Of a stretch of DNA of 64,000 nt, positions 17,285 through 25,689 are shown in pieces. The DNA is from Mangrovihabitans endophyticus (GTDB taxonomy: Bacteria > Actinomycetota > Actinomycetes > Mycobacteriales > Micromonosporaceae). Under the pieces are notes generated by a model. That model ran no database searches. It was given only the letters and a program-made list of their open reading frames with translations, and was not told the origin of the DNA. Location: contig NZ_BMMX01000004.1 in assembly GCF_014646155.1 (NCBI RefSeq), positions 164,980 through 228,979 of the forward strand, read 5' to 3'. How positions within the stretch are numbered: the stretch's first letter is position 1; the number at the start of each line of letters is the position of its first letter. The translations under genes and the position numbers were made by a program.

Positions 17285-17998
17285 TCAGGCCACTGCCGAC
17301 TCTCGCACGAGGGACGCACCGTCGAGCAGCGGCAGCAACTCGCTCAGCGCGGTCACCTGCGGCCCGGCGAATTCGGTGTCCGGGTTGAAGACCAGATGAT
17401 CGGTGAGGTCGGGTGCGGCCAGGCGGACGGCCGTCATGCCGACCGCGGCGGCGCCCGTCAGCTCCCTGCTGCCTCCGTCGCCGACATACAGGCATTCCTC
17501 CGGGGCCACGCCGAGCCGTGCACAGGCGGCCCGATAGATCGCCGCCTCCGGCTTGCATACTCCCAGCTCCACCGAGAACACCCGGACGTCCAGCAGGTCG
17601 GCGACGGGCAGGCTGGGCAGGAACAGCGGCAGTTCGTACGTGCAATCGCTGATCAGCGCGGTGGCCAGTCCGCGTTCGCGGATGGCGGTCAGGGTGCGCA
17701 CCGCGTCGGGCCGCAGCCGGGTGTCCGCCAGCATCGCGTCCACCCGGGCGGGCAATGCCGCCGCGAGCTGGGACGGACGCGGGTGCCCCCCGGCAAGCTC
17801 GGTCACGAACTGTAGGGTCGCCTCGGCCGATCCGAAGGTTCCTCGCGCCCGTGAGTGGAACGTACGGTCCAGAACGTTGAGCACGGTGACCGGGTCACAT
17901 CCGAGGGCGCGGGCGATCGCAGCATGCTGCGGTCCGCGCACGACGGATCGGGTGAGAGTGCCGAAGAAGTCGAAGACGACCGCGCGGCAAGCGGACAC
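17285..17998 (-). CDS. HAD family hydrolase
   Basis: A 237-aa haloacid-dehalogenase-superfamily protein. Motif I is VVFDFFGTLT, with the nucleophile Asp but Phe instead of the second Asp, as in dehalogenase-type and some other HAD branches. Motif II is ISDCTYE, motif III Lys in GVCKPEAAIY and motif IV YVGDGGSRELTGA. An alpha-helical cap lies at about residues 15-90. The substrate is unknown. It lies 20 bp from the 5' end of the hypothetical gene on the same strand, so a two-gene transcript is plausible. Confidence 0.87.
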   Translation of the reverse strand: MSACRAVVFDFFGTLTRSVVRGPQHAAIARALGCDPVTVLNVLDRTFHSRARGTFGSAEATLQFVTELAGGHPRPSQLAAALPARVDAMLADTRLRPDAVRTLTAIRERGLATALISDCTYELPLFLPSLPVADLLDVRVFSVELGVCKPEAAIYRAACARLGVAPEECLYVGDGGSRELTGAAAVGMTAVRLAAPDLTDHLVFNPDTEFAGPQVTALSELLPLLDGASLVRESAVA

Positions 17999-18117
17999 GA
18001 TGAACCAGCCTCCTTGAGGGGCGGTGAGGGGCGAAGCGAAGGGCCGTACCGGAATAAACCCAGCGAAGCGTAATCATGTGATCACTCTGTGCTCAAGACG
18101 GAGTCATCGAGTGTGAT

Positions 18118-19053
18118 ATGTACGGCAAGAAGCGACGGCGGGGGATGAATATGAGCGCACGCCGCCAACAGCTCTCGACCGTGCTCGCCTTGGCCGTCGC
18201 GGTGCTGGCCATTTCGTCCTCCGGGCCGCTCATCGCCTTCGCCGCGGCCCCGGCGCTGGCCGTCGCGTTTTGGCGCAACGGGCTGGCCTTCACCGTGCTG
18301 ACCCCGATCTCGTTGGGTCCACGCCGCCCGGAACTCGTGCACATGCCCCGCCGGGCATGGACCTACTGCCTGCTGGCGGGAGTCGCCCTGGCCGCCCATT
18401 TCGCTCTGTGGATGCCCAGCGTGCAGCTCGGATCGGTGGCCACGGCCACCGCGCTTGTCGCCACGCAACCGGTCTGGCAGGGATTGATCGCGGCCGGGCA
18501 GGGCCGGGCGCCGAGCCGGGCAGGGTGGATCGGCATTGTCCTCGCGGTCGCCGGCGCCGTCTGGACCACCGGCATCGACTTCGGCGTCTCCCCGCAAGCC
18601 GTCTTCGCCGACGTGCTCGCCGTGCTGGGCGCGGTGGCCGCGGCGGTGTACGTGGCCCTCGGCGAACAGGCGCGCACCAGCTCGAGCACCACCACCTATA
18701 CCTGGGTCTGCTACGGCACCTGCGCCGTGGGGCTGCTCGGGATCTGCCTCGCGGCGGGCGTTCCGTTGCACGGGTACGCCCCGACGACCTGGCTGGCAGT
18801 CCTGGCGCTGGTGGCGGGCGCGCAGTTGCTGGGCCATTCCATGTTCAGCTACGCCCTGCACCACGTGTCGGCGACGGCGGTGAGCGTCCTCGTGCTGCTG
18901 GAAGTCCCCGGTGCGGCGCTGCTGGCCTGGGCCTGGCTGGGCCAGACCATCCGGGCGGACCGCGTTCCCGGCCTGGTGCTGCTGGTGGCCGGGGTGGCGG
19001 CGGTCGTCGTCGGCGGACGTTCGCGCATGCCCACCGCTAGTGTCGAGCTATGA
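18118..19053 (+). CDS. EamA (DMT) family transporter
   Basis: A 311-aa integral membrane protein with about ten transmembrane helices in two EamA repeats (about 15-145 and 160-300) and the usual positive N-terminus. DMT carriers export metabolites or amino acids; specificity is unknown. Start is uncertain: ATGs at 18118, 18145 and 18151 are in frame, and the last has a weak GGGGG 6 nt upstream. The stop overlaps the next gene by ATGA. A short terminal motif PTASVEL follows the last helix. Confidence 0.85.
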   Translation: MYGKKRRRGMNMSARRQQLSTVLALAVAVLAISSSGPLIAFAAAPALAVAFWRNGLAFTVLTPISLGPRRPELVHMPRRAWTYCLLAGVALAAHFALWMPSVQLGSVATATALVATQPVWQGLIAAGQGRAPSRAGWIGIVLAVAGAVWTTGIDFGVSPQAVFADVLAVLGAVAAAVYVALGEQARTSSSTTTYTWVCYGTCAVGLLGICLAAGVPLHGYAPTTWLAVLALVAGAQLLGHSMFSYALHHVSATAVSVLVLLEVPGAALLAWAWLGQTIRADRVPGLVLLVAGVAAVVVGGRSRMPTASVEL

Positions 19054-19457
19054 GGAGCGCCGCAGAAATTCTCGCGGACGCGTCCACGATCGCGGTCGTC
19101 GGCGCCTCGCGGGATCCGTTGAAGCCGGCACACGCCGTCCCACTCCAGATGTCCCAGTACGGGTGGCACGTCATCCCGGTCAACCCGTACGTCGATGAGG
19201 TCTTCGGGATCCGCACCGTCCCGACGCTGGCCGACATCGACGAACCCGTCGACCTGGTGGACATCTTCCGGCCGGCCGCCGACGCCGTGCAGATCGTGCG
19301 GGAAGCGGCGGCGATCAAAGCACGCGCGGTGTGGTTGCAGAGCGGCATCGTCTCGGCGGAGGCCCGACGGATCGCGGCCGAGGCGGGCATGGACTATGTC
19401 GAGGATCGATGCGTGGCGGTGGAACGCGCCGCCGCCCGGCTGACGCGGCTGTCCTGA
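19050..19457 (+). CDS. CoA-binding domain protein (YccU-like)
   Basis: A 135-aa Rossmann-type CoA-binding protein: TIAVVGASRDPLKPAHAVP, HVIPVNPYVDEVFGIRTVPTL and AVWLQSGIVSAEA, ending in the conserved EDRCVAVE. Single-domain members bind CoA, with no catalysis demonstrated. Besides the ATGA overlap with the EamA gene, TAGTGT at 19038-19043 is 6 nt before the ATG, so it may also have its own leaderless promoter inside the upstream gene. Confidence 0.88.
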   Translation: MRSAAEILADASTIAVVGASRDPLKPAHAVPLQMSQYGWHVIPVNPYVDEVFGIRTVPTLADIDEPVDLVDIFRPAADAVQIVREAAAIKARAVWLQSGIVSAEARRIAAEAGMDYVEDRCVAVERAAARLTRLS

Positions 19458-19567
19458 CGGCACGCCGCCGGCGATCGACGCCGAATTGACACCCGCCGGG
19501 CATGGACACCGGCGCTCCGTGATTTTCACGGGCGGTTACTGTGCCGGGAAACAAGGAGGGCCCTGAA

Positions 19568-20230
19568 ATGACTTATCCGCCGCCCGGCGGTTCGCCGGAT
19601 CCGTACCAGCCGCAGCAGCCCTACGGGCAGAACAACGACCCGACAGCGCCGTACTCGTCGGATCCTTATGCGACGCCGGCGAGCGGAGCGCCGAGCAGTG
19701 GGCAGCCCGACTATCAGCAGCCGGGATACTCGACGCCGGCCAGCGGTCAGCCCGCTTATGGCCAGCCCGGTTATGGTCAGCCCGGTTATGGCCAGCCGGG
19801 TTACGGCGAGCCGGCCAGCGGTCAGCCCGCGTATGGCCAGCCGGGTTACGGTCAGCCCGATTACAGCCAGCCCGCGTACGGCCAGCCGGGTTATGGTCAG
19901 CCGGGTTATGGTCAGCCCGCGTATGGCCAGCCGGGTTATGGTCAGCCCGGCTATGGCCAGCCGCCGTACGGGCAGCCGTACGCGTCGGCGCAGACCAACA
20001 CCATGGCGATCTTGGCGCTGGTGGTTGCCTTCTTCTTCGCGCCGGCCGCGATCGTGCTGGGGCACGTCGCGAAGAAGCAGATCCGTCAGAGTGGCGAGCA
20101 GGGCGATGGGCTGGCCACCGCCGGCCTGTGGCTCGGTTACATCTTCACCGGTCTCTACCTGCTGTTTTGCGCGTTGTGGATCGTGCTGGCCGTGTTCGGC
20201 TTCAGCACGAGCAACACGTCGACCTACTGA
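19568..20230 (+). CDS. DUF4190 domain membrane protein with N-terminal YGQPG repeats
   Basis: A 220-aa protein. The first 140 residues are a proline/tyrosine/glutamine-rich low-complexity domain built from repeated (Y/A)GQPGYGQP units. The last 75 hold two transmembrane helices (about 148-172 and 190-212) and the DUF4190 core [28 protein letters not shown]. The repeat domain is probably cytosolic and disordered. ATG 19568 chosen since AAGGAGGG lies 7 nt upstream. Confidence 0.85.
   Translation: MTYPPPGGSPDPYQPQQPYGQNNDPTAPYSSDPYATPASGAPSSGQPDYQQPGYSTPASGQPAYGQPGYGQPGYGQPGYGEPASGQPAYGQPGYGQPDYSQPAYGQPGYGQPGYGQPAYGQPGYGQPGYGQPPYGQPYASAQTNTMAILALVVAFFFAPAAIVLGHVAKKQIRQSGEQGDGLATAGLWLGYIFTGLYLLFCALWIVLAVFGFSTSNTSTY
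19757..19980 (+). repeat. Tandem 15-bp coding repeat (YGQPG)
   Basis: About a dozen copies of a 15-bp unit TATGGNCAGCCNGGN encode YGQPG variants, interrupted by an ASGQPA unit. Synonymous third positions vary, so the peptide period is conserved more strictly than the DNA. Copy-number change by slippage is likely. Confidence 0.85.
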
Positions 20231-20239
20231 ACGGGAGAA

Positions 20240-20261
20240 CCGGCCGGGTGCGCCCGGCCGG
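20240..20261. terminator. Bidirectional hairpin terminator
   Basis: Perfect 9-bp stem CCGGCCGGG/CCCGGCCGG with a 4-nt loop between the convergent stops of the DUF4190 gene and the SDR gene. On the plus strand it is followed by CTCTTCGC. Confidence 0.75.
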
Positions 20262-20270
20262 CTCTTCGCA

Positions 20271-21074
20271 TCAGCGGAACTCGGCCTCGCGAACGCTGTT
20301 GCCACCGTCCACCACCAGCATCTGGCCGGTGATGTACGACGCTGCGGGCGAGCAGAGGAAGGCGATCGCCGCGGCCACTTCATCCGGGGTTCCGGGCCGC
20401 CCGATCGGCGTTCCTAAACCTTGCTTGATCTCGGTGACCGTGGAGGCGGCGGTGTAGATGGTGCCCGGCGCCACGCAGTTGACGTTGATGCCGTCGGCGA
20501 CCAGCTCCATCGCCAGGGCCCTGGTCAGGCCCACCACACCGGCCTTGGCGGCGGCATAAGCGGCCTCGGTGGGGAGGGCGTTGACCGGCCCCGCCGTGGC
20601 GGCCAGGTTGACGATGCGTCCCCATCCCCGCTCGGACATGCCGCCGACAAAGGCACGGCTGCAGAGGAACGCGGTGCTGAGATTCCGGTCGATCTCGGCG
20701 CGCCATTCGTCGTAGGTCAGTTGCGCCACCGGGCGGAGCACCTCCGGGCTGGCACGGCTCGCCAAACCCGCGTTGTTGACGAGCACCTCGACGTCGCCCA
20801 GGGTTTCGGCGACCGCGTCCGCGAGGGCGCCCACCTCGGACTCGTCGGTGAGATCGGCGACGAAGCCGGTGATGCCGAGTTCCGTGGCGCGTTCATGGAT
20901 GCGTCGGGTGGTGGACACGATGGCCACCTTGGCGCCGAGGTCACGCAGTCGACGGGCGGTCGCGTACCCGATGCCGTCCGGGCTGCCCGCGCCGGTGATG
21001 AGCGCGACCTTGCCGTCCAGCCGCAACGTCGCCGGGAAATCCTCGGCGTTGCCGTCCTCCGCCTCGTAGACCAT
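20271..21074 (-). CDS. SDR family NAD(P)-dependent oxidoreductase
   Basis: A 267-aa classical short-chain dehydrogenase. Cofactor motif [15 protein letters not shown], then ADLTDES, LVNNAG, and the catalytic region NLAATAG with YAAAK ([22 protein letters not shown]) and [10 protein letters not shown]-terminal [11 protein letters not shown]. Substrate unknown. ATG at 21074 lies 6 nt after CAGGAT (21086-21081), a leaderless arrangement; the longer in-frame extension upstream is rejected. Confidence 0.9.
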   Translation of the reverse strand: MVYEAEDGNAEDFPATLRLDGKVALITGAGSPDGIGYATARRLRDLGAKVAIVSTTRRIHERATELGITGFVADLTDESEVGALADAVAETLGDVEVLVNNAGLASRASPEVLRPVAQLTYDEWRAEIDRNLSTAFLCSRAFVGGMSERGWGRIVNLAATAGPVNALPTEAAYAAAKAGVVGLTRALAMELVADGINVNCVAPGTIYTAASTVTEIKQGLGTPIGRPGTPDEVAAAIAFLCSPAASYITGQMLVVDGGNSVREAEFR

Positions 21075-21176
21075 GCCGCGATCCTGCCCGAGCCCGGCAA
21101 GCGGGGCAAACACGGGGTCCCGCGTGCCGCCCGACCGCGTTACGGCACAGCGGCGCGTCGAGGTTCAGTCTTGGGG

Positions 21177-21806
21177 TTACGGCGCCGTCGACGGCCCGGA
21201 CGGCAGCGGTGTCACCGGCCCTTGTTCGATGAAAATCAACGGTGCCTGGTCTCCGTAGTGGTCGGTCATCGCCGCTCGGGCCCGAGCCGCGTCATGGGTC
21301 CCGACTTCCACTCCGGCTCCGTCGTGGCGCGAGCCGACGCTGCTGATGGGCACGCCTTGGGCCGCCCAGAAGCCCAGGTCCGTGACGATCCGGTCGTGCC
21401 ATGACCGCAACTCGTCGAGGTCATGCGCCGCATCTCGCACCACGATGCACGCATCCTCGGCGTTCTGTCGGACGAATTCGTCGAACGCGGCATCGGGCAC
21501 GCGATAGACGATCGCGCGAACAAGGTGCTGGTCGACCTCGAGGCCGGCGTAACTGCCCGAGAACTCCGCACGCGCGCCCTCGTCGATGCGCCTCATGGCG
21601 GCATCGAGATCCGGCGGAGTCACCGGCATCATGGTGTCGCCGAGCGGCGTGGTCTGCGGCCGGCGTGGCATGGCACAGCCTGCCGTGCGCCACTCACCGG
21701 TAAGCCCGGCGTGCTGGTTCCCGCCGACATCCGCATCGCTGCACCCAGCCATCAGCACCACCGCACACAGCAGCAGGCGTCCGGTGAGAGTCCCGTCCCA
21801 GCGCAT
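21177..21806 (-). CDS. Hypothetical lipoprotein
   Basis: A 209-aa predicted lipoprotein: signal peptide MRWDGTLTGRLLLCAVVLMAGC with lipobox LMAGC, cysteine at about residue 22. The mature part is rich in Asp/Ala with no recognised domain. It holds several Arg/His-containing helices and a final strand QAPLIFIEQGPVTPLP. It should sit on the outer face of the cytoplasmic membrane. Confidence 0.7.
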   Translation of the reverse strand: MRWDGTLTGRLLLCAVVLMAGCSDADVGGNQHAGLTGEWRTAGCAMPRRPQTTPLGDTMMPVTPPDLDAAMRRIDEGARAEFSGSYAGLEVDQHLVRAIVYRVPDAAFDEFVRQNAEDACIVVRDAAHDLDELRSWHDRIVTDLGFWAAQGVPISSVGSRHDGAGVEVGTHDAARARAAMTDHYGDQAPLIFIEQGPVTPLPSGPSTAP

Positions 21807-21951
21807 CGCATCTCATCTCTTTACCGCGGATCCACACCGATCCGCCAGGACCGAGGGGTTTTCCACGGGGCTCAACGAGACGAAGGCCGGGTCGGCACCT
21901 CGGTGCACGGGACGAAGGATGCGCCGCGGGCCGACGGGTTTCGACCGGGCG

Positions 21952-23946
21952 TCACAGAAGGCGCAACTGCTCGTGCGGGGAAGAGGGGTGCGAGCGCGGG
22001 GGGACATCCGCGACGCGGGCGGTCGGGCCCCCGTCGGCGGGCACTCGCCGCGCCGCCTGCGGAGTGCTCCGGTGCAGCCCGTGCCGACGGGCAGCGAGGC
22101 GAACCCGCGCCGCCAGATCATCCTGGTAGGCACGGGGGAGATAGGACCCGCGGCCATACAGTTCTCGATATCGGGGTGCCAGTTCCGGATGGTTTCGGGT
22201 GAGCCAGGACGCGTACCACTCGCGGGCGCCCGGGCGCAGGTGCAACGCGAGCGGGGTCACCGACGTCGCCCCTGCCGCCGCGATCGCGGCGACTGTCGCC
22301 TCGATGGATCCGTCGTCGTCGGTCAGGCCGGGCAGCACCGGTGCCATCAGAACGCTGACCGGCATCCCGGCCTCGGTGAGGCTCCGCACGGCATCCAGCC
22401 GTCGCTGCGGACTCGGTGTGCCGGGCTCGACCGAACGCCACATTCGTTCGTCGATGAATCCCACCGAGAACGACAGCCCCACGGACGTGACCGATGCCGC
22501 CTCTTGGAGCAGCGCGAGATCGCGCAGGATGAGGGTGCCCTTGGTCAGGATCGAGAAGGGGTTGGCGAAGTCGCGCAGCGCGCGGAGGATCTCCGGCATC
22601 AAACCGTAGCGGCCCTCGGCGCGCTGATAGACGTCCACGTTGGTGCCCATGGCGATCGGTGCCCCGGACCACCTCGGCGCAGCCAGTTCCCGGCGCACCA
22701 GCTCACCGGCGTTGACCTTGACCACGACTTTCGTGTCGAAGTCGTGGCCGGCGTCGAGATCGAGGTAGGTGTGCGTGTTGCGGGCGAAGCAGTTGTGGCT
22801 GACCACCCCGTCGGCGATGAAGTCGCCGGTGCCGGTCGTGATGTCCCAGAGGGGGAGCGTGAGCCCGAGCGGCTCGATGCCGACGACGGACAACTGCATG
22901 TCGCTGCGGACGCCCACCCCGGAGGCGTCGAGCGCCGCATCGGCCACGCCGGTGAGGTGACGAAAGCGCAGGGCGACCCAGAGGTCTCGGGGGGTTTCCA
23001 CGACCGCCGGAGCGGACGTGCGGACCCGGCTCGGCATGCCTAGGCGGGTGAGCGCATCGATGATCCGGTGCCGGAAGGTGCCGTCCGCGGTGGTGAAGGT
23101 GACGGCCAGACGGTCGACCTCGCCGGTGGAGCCGAAGGCTCCGGCCAGGAAACCGCAGTACCACCCGTGTGCCGGAGAATCGGGCCAGCGGAGCGCCTCG
23201 TGCATCGGCAAGTCCTGCACGTAGGTGTCCGCCCGGCGCCACGCCTCATCGTGCTCGCGGACCGTGCCGGAGCCGGTCGCGTCGCCGCGGATCAAGCCGC
23301 AGATGAAACCGGCCCGATAGTCGGGCGAATCCTTCGGCGGATCGGCGAAGCGGCCCACGCCGTGCATCACGTCGCCCACCGCCAGCGCCGGATGAGCGGA
23401 ATCCGCCGGACGCACGCGTCGCCAGCCACGCCGGGTGAGAAACCGGTGCTCGGCACCGGCGACGATGCGGGTGCCGTCGGCAAGCGTGACGCGATAGGCC
23501 GGGCGCCGGGTGGACCAGTGATCGTGGACCGTGGTCGCCACGTAGCGCCGGTGCGCGCCGGCGCCCACGGTCCCCATCACCGTGTCGCCGATGTGGAGCT
23601 GCGCCAATGGCCGGGTGCTCCCGTCGGCCATCAGCACCGGCGTGTCACCGGCCAGACAGTAAGTGCAGGCGTGGGAACACCCGCGATAGGGATTGACGGT
23701 CCATGCGAACGGCACACGTGAGCTGCCCGGGACGCGATTGATGATCGACTTCGCGCGGATCTCGTAGTAGGTCATGCCACGGAACGCGGGCGTGTCGAAC
23801 CTGCGGACGGTGGAATCGGGCAGCGCCAGCGGCAGGGGTGGTGCCGCGGGCGCTGCCCTGTCCGAGGGCGCGGAAACCGCGGGCGCGCAAGCGGTGGGCG
23901 CAGAAGCCGCCAGGTCTGACCAACGCATGACAAGATTCGAACACAT
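21952..23946 (-). CDS. Rv2578c-family radical SAM protein interrupted by an intein
   Basis: A 664-aa precursor. N-extein residues 1-96, intein 97-385, C-extein 386-664, giving a spliced 375-aa radical SAM protein. The host motif is YRGCSHACTYC. Cys90 and Cys94 come from the N-extein and the third cluster cysteine is supplied by Cys386 after splicing (CxxxCxxC restored as CSHACTYCFARN). So the enzyme cannot bind its 4Fe-4S cluster correctly until splicing occurs. The rest has TIM-barrel features (ILTKGTLILRDLALLQ, SFSVGFIDERMWRSVEPG, VLMAPVLPGLTDD). It resembles Mycobacterium Rv2578c, of unknown substrate and distantly spore-photoproduct-lyase-like. Confidence 0.92.
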   Translation of the reverse strand: MCSNLVMRWSDLAASAPTACAPAVSAPSDRAAPAAPPLPLALPDSTVRRFDTPAFRGMTYYEIRAKSIINRVPGSSRVPFAWTVNPYRGCSHACTYCLAGDTPVLMADGSTRPLAQLHIGDTVMGTVGAGAHRRYVATTVHDHWSTRRPAYRVTLADGTRIVAGAEHRFLTRRGWRRVRPADSAHPALAVGDVMHGVGRFADPPKDSPDYRAGFICGLIRGDATGSGTVREHDEAWRRADTYVQDLPMHEALRWPDSPAHGWYCGFLAGAFGSTGEVDRLAVTFTTADGTFRHRIIDALTRLGMPSRVRTSAPAVVETPRDLWVALRFRHLTGVADAALDASGVGVRSDMQLSVVGIEPLGLTLPLWDITTGTGDFIADGVVSHNCFARNTHTYLDLDAGHDFDTKVVVKVNAGELVRRELAAPRWSGAPIAMGTNVDVYQRAEGRYGLMPEILRALRDFANPFSILTKGTLILRDLALLQEAASVTSVGLSFSVGFIDERMWRSVEPGTPSPQRRLDAVRSLTEAGMPVSVLMAPVLPGLTDDDGSIEATVAAIAAAGATSVTPLALHLRPGAREWYASWLTRNHPELAPRYRELYGRGSYLPRAYQDDLAARVRLAARRHGLHRSTPQAARRVPADGGPTARVADVPPRSHPSSPHEQLRLL
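22792..23658 (-). mobile_element. Intein (289 aa) with degenerate LAGLIDADG endonuclease
   Basis: Protein-splicing element. Block A is CLAGDTPVLMADG with nucleophile Cys1; block B contains AGAEHRF with the conserved His; the C-terminal blocks are WDITTGTGDFIADG and VVSHN, followed by +1 Cys. Splicing residues look intact. Two LAGLIDADG-like helices remain: AGFICGLIRGDA keeps an acidic residue, but the second, CGFLAGAFGSTGE, has lost both expected Asp. The homing endonuclease is probably inactive. Confidence 0.88.
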
Positions 23947-24032
23947 GTTCTATGCGCTGTCCAGCCCTCGGCGGTGTGCCGCGGGGAGCCGAGCCGGCCG
24001 CCGCGGCGGCCGGTCGGGGTCGCGCAGCGATC

Positions 24033-24077
24033 GCGAGAAGGGCCGCGAACCGAAGCGGTTCGCGGCCCTTCTCTCGC
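24033..24077 (-). terminator. Strong hairpin terminator of the thioredoxin gene
   Basis: Arms of about 19 bp (24033-24051 and 24057-24077, one 2-nt bulge) around the loop GAAGC, starting 19 bp downstream of the thioredoxin stop. No T-tract, typical of actinobacterial stem-only terminators. Confidence 0.85.
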
Positions 24078-24095
24078 CGGCTTCGCCGGCTCTGG

Positions 24096-24458
24096 TCAAC
24101 TGTTCTGGGCGGCTAGCTGCTTGCGGACATCGTCCATGTCCAAACCCTCGACCTGCTCGATCAGCGACTCCAGGGCGGACTCGGGAAGGGCGCCAGGCTG
24201 CGAGAACACGATCACCCCATCGCGCACGGCCATGATGGTCGGAATGGAGCGGATGTCGAACTTGGCGGCGATGGTCTGCTCGGCCTCGGTGTCGACCTTG
24301 CCGAAGGTGATGCTCGGGTGCTTCTCGGACGAGCGCTCGTATGTCGGTGCGAAGCGCACGCAGGGCCCGCACCAACTGGCCCAGAAGTCCACCAGGACGA
24401 TCCCGTCCTTGCCGGTCACTTCGTCGAAGTTCTCTGCGGTCAGCGCAACGGTCGCCAT
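24096..24458 (-). CDS. Thioredoxin
   Basis: A 120-aa cytosolic disulfide reductant with the active site FWASWCGPC near residue 30, the cis-Pro region IRSIPTIMAVRDG and the standard thioredoxin fold. The C-terminus has a short helical extension (EQVEGLDMDDVRKQLAAQ). The ATG at 24458 follows GGAGAG; a longer start (MDGEI...) overlaps that SD and is less likely. No thioredoxin reductase is adjacent. Confidence 0.93.
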   Translation of the reverse strand: MATVALTAENFDEVTGKDGIVLVDFWASWCGPCVRFAPTYERSSEKHPSITFGKVDTEAEQTIAAKFDIRSIPTIMAVRDGVIVFSQPGALPESALESLIEQVEGLDMDDVRKQLAAQNS

Positions 24459-24945
24459 GATCTCTCCGTCCACGGAATCGGCTTACCTGTACGGAAACTC
24501 CCCGCTCCCTGGCTCAATTCCCCTAGGCCGTGCGGCTGACACGTGGTCTGGAGCACCATGCCGGAGAGGGTCCGATAACTCAGAGTAGCGTTGAAGGGGT
24601 CCGGTAGGAGCCGGGCTTCTGTCCGCCTCGATGCGGCTTGTGCAGTCACATAACGGACTGATGGAAGAGAAAACAAACCTAAATGTGAGCTGGGTCACTC
24701 TTGAAACCTCTTCACATGAATACTAAGGGTAAGGCAAACTCTTCTCTAACAGAGCGTGGGCGGCGGGTGCCGGGGAGGGCCCCGCCGCTCATTGCGTCCG
24801 CTGACCTTTCGCGGACCGCCGCCACTCTTCGCTGAACCACCCGCCACTGACCGTCGGCCTTGCATCCGTCGGCCTTGCATCCGTCGGCCTTGCATCCGTC
24901 GGCCTTGCATCCGTTGCCGCATCCGGCCGCGTAGCGTGTGCCGCC
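24459..24945. other. 487-bp intergenic region between divergent thioredoxin and trmH genes
   Basis: No gene recognised. It holds an AT-richer stretch (about 24640-24740) likely to contain the thioredoxin promoter, a 15-bp tandem repeat (listed separately), and the TAGCGT -10 box of the downstream methyltransferase at 24932-24937. Confidence 0.6.
24851..24910. repeat. Four perfect tandem copies of a 15-bp unit in a promoter region
   Basis: CCGTCGGCCTTGCAT repeated four times without change, then a decayed fifth copy. The last TTGCAT lies 21 bp before the TAGCGT -10 of the trmH-family gene. Perfect identity suggests recent or ongoing slippage; a variable-number effect on expression is possible. 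Confidence 0.9.
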
Positions 24946-25563
24946 ATGATGACGGAAGAAGTCGGTGTCGGACCGTGGCCCGGCGAGTGGCCCCTCGGCG
25001 AGCAGTACGACCCGGAACTTCTTGCGCATGGGGATCGGCGCAACGTCGTCGATCGTTATCGATACTGGTCGCGTGAAGCGGTGATCGCCGATCTCGACAA
25101 CCGGCGTCACTCCTTCCATGTGGCCATCGAGAACTGGCAGCACGATTTCAACATCGGTGCGGTGGTCCGCAACGCCAACGCGTTCCTCGCTGCGGAGGTG
25201 CACATCATCGGCTTGCGCCGATGGAACCGCCGGGGCGCCATGGTCACCGACCGGTATCAGCACATCCGGCACCATCCCACCGTCGACGACTTCCTCGCCT
25301 GGGCGTACCCGGAGGATCTGCCGGTGATCGGCATCGACAACCTGCCGGGCGCCCGCCGGATCGAGACGGTCACCCTCCCGAGGCGTTGCGTGCTGCTGCT
25401 CGGCCAGGAGGGGCCGGGACTGTCCGAGGCGGCACGGCGGGCGTGTGCGGAACTCTTGTCCATCGCTCAGTACGGCTCGACTCGCTCCATCAATGCCGGT
25501 GTGGCCAGCGGCATCGCCATGCACTCGTGGATTCGCGCGCATGCCGGGCCGCCCCCGGACTGA
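24946..25563 (+). CDS. TrmH/SpoU family RNA 2'-O-methyltransferase
   Basis: A 205-aa SPOUT-class methyltransferase using a knotted SAM site. Motif 1 FNIGAVVRNANAF, motif 2 CVLLLGQEGPGLSEAA and motif 3 STRSINAGVASGIAMHSW are all present. The substrate (tRNA or rRNA ribose) cannot be read from sequence. The N-terminal extension of about 50 residues is acidic and lacks a recognised RNA-binding domain. TAGCGT precedes the ATG by 8 nt. Confidence 0.92.
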   Translation: MMTEEVGVGPWPGEWPLGEQYDPELLAHGDRRNVVDRYRYWSREAVIADLDNRRHSFHVAIENWQHDFNIGAVVRNANAFLAAEVHIIGLRRWNRRGAMVTDRYQHIRHHPTVDDFLAWAYPEDLPVIGIDNLPGARRIETVTLPRRCVLLLGQEGPGLSEAARRACAELLSIAQYGSTRSINAGVASGIAMHSWIRAHAGPPPD

Positions 25564-25689
25564 CGGTGCCGGGCGTCCGGGCGGGTGTGTGGCCGGCGAC
25601 GCGAGCCGGCCGGCGCTCACGTTCGACGGCGGGTCCCCGGTTCCGGCGAACCGCTTGACGGTGCCACGCCTGCGCCGCACGGTAAGAGC

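Noticed and set aside
19757..19980. Possible CRISPR array
   Set aside because: The short tandem unit is coding (YGQPG), with no unique spacers; the 24851-24910 repeat is likewise spacerless. No cas genes; the RecB-like nuclease alone is not evidence.
22792..23658. Active homing endonuclease in the intein
   Set aside because: The second LAGLIDADG-like motif (FLAGAFGSTG) lacks the acidic residues required for cleavage.
24716..24740. Iron-box-like AAGGGTAAGGCAAAC
   Set aside because: Only about 9 of 19 positions fit the iron-box consensus and the palindrome is broken on one side.
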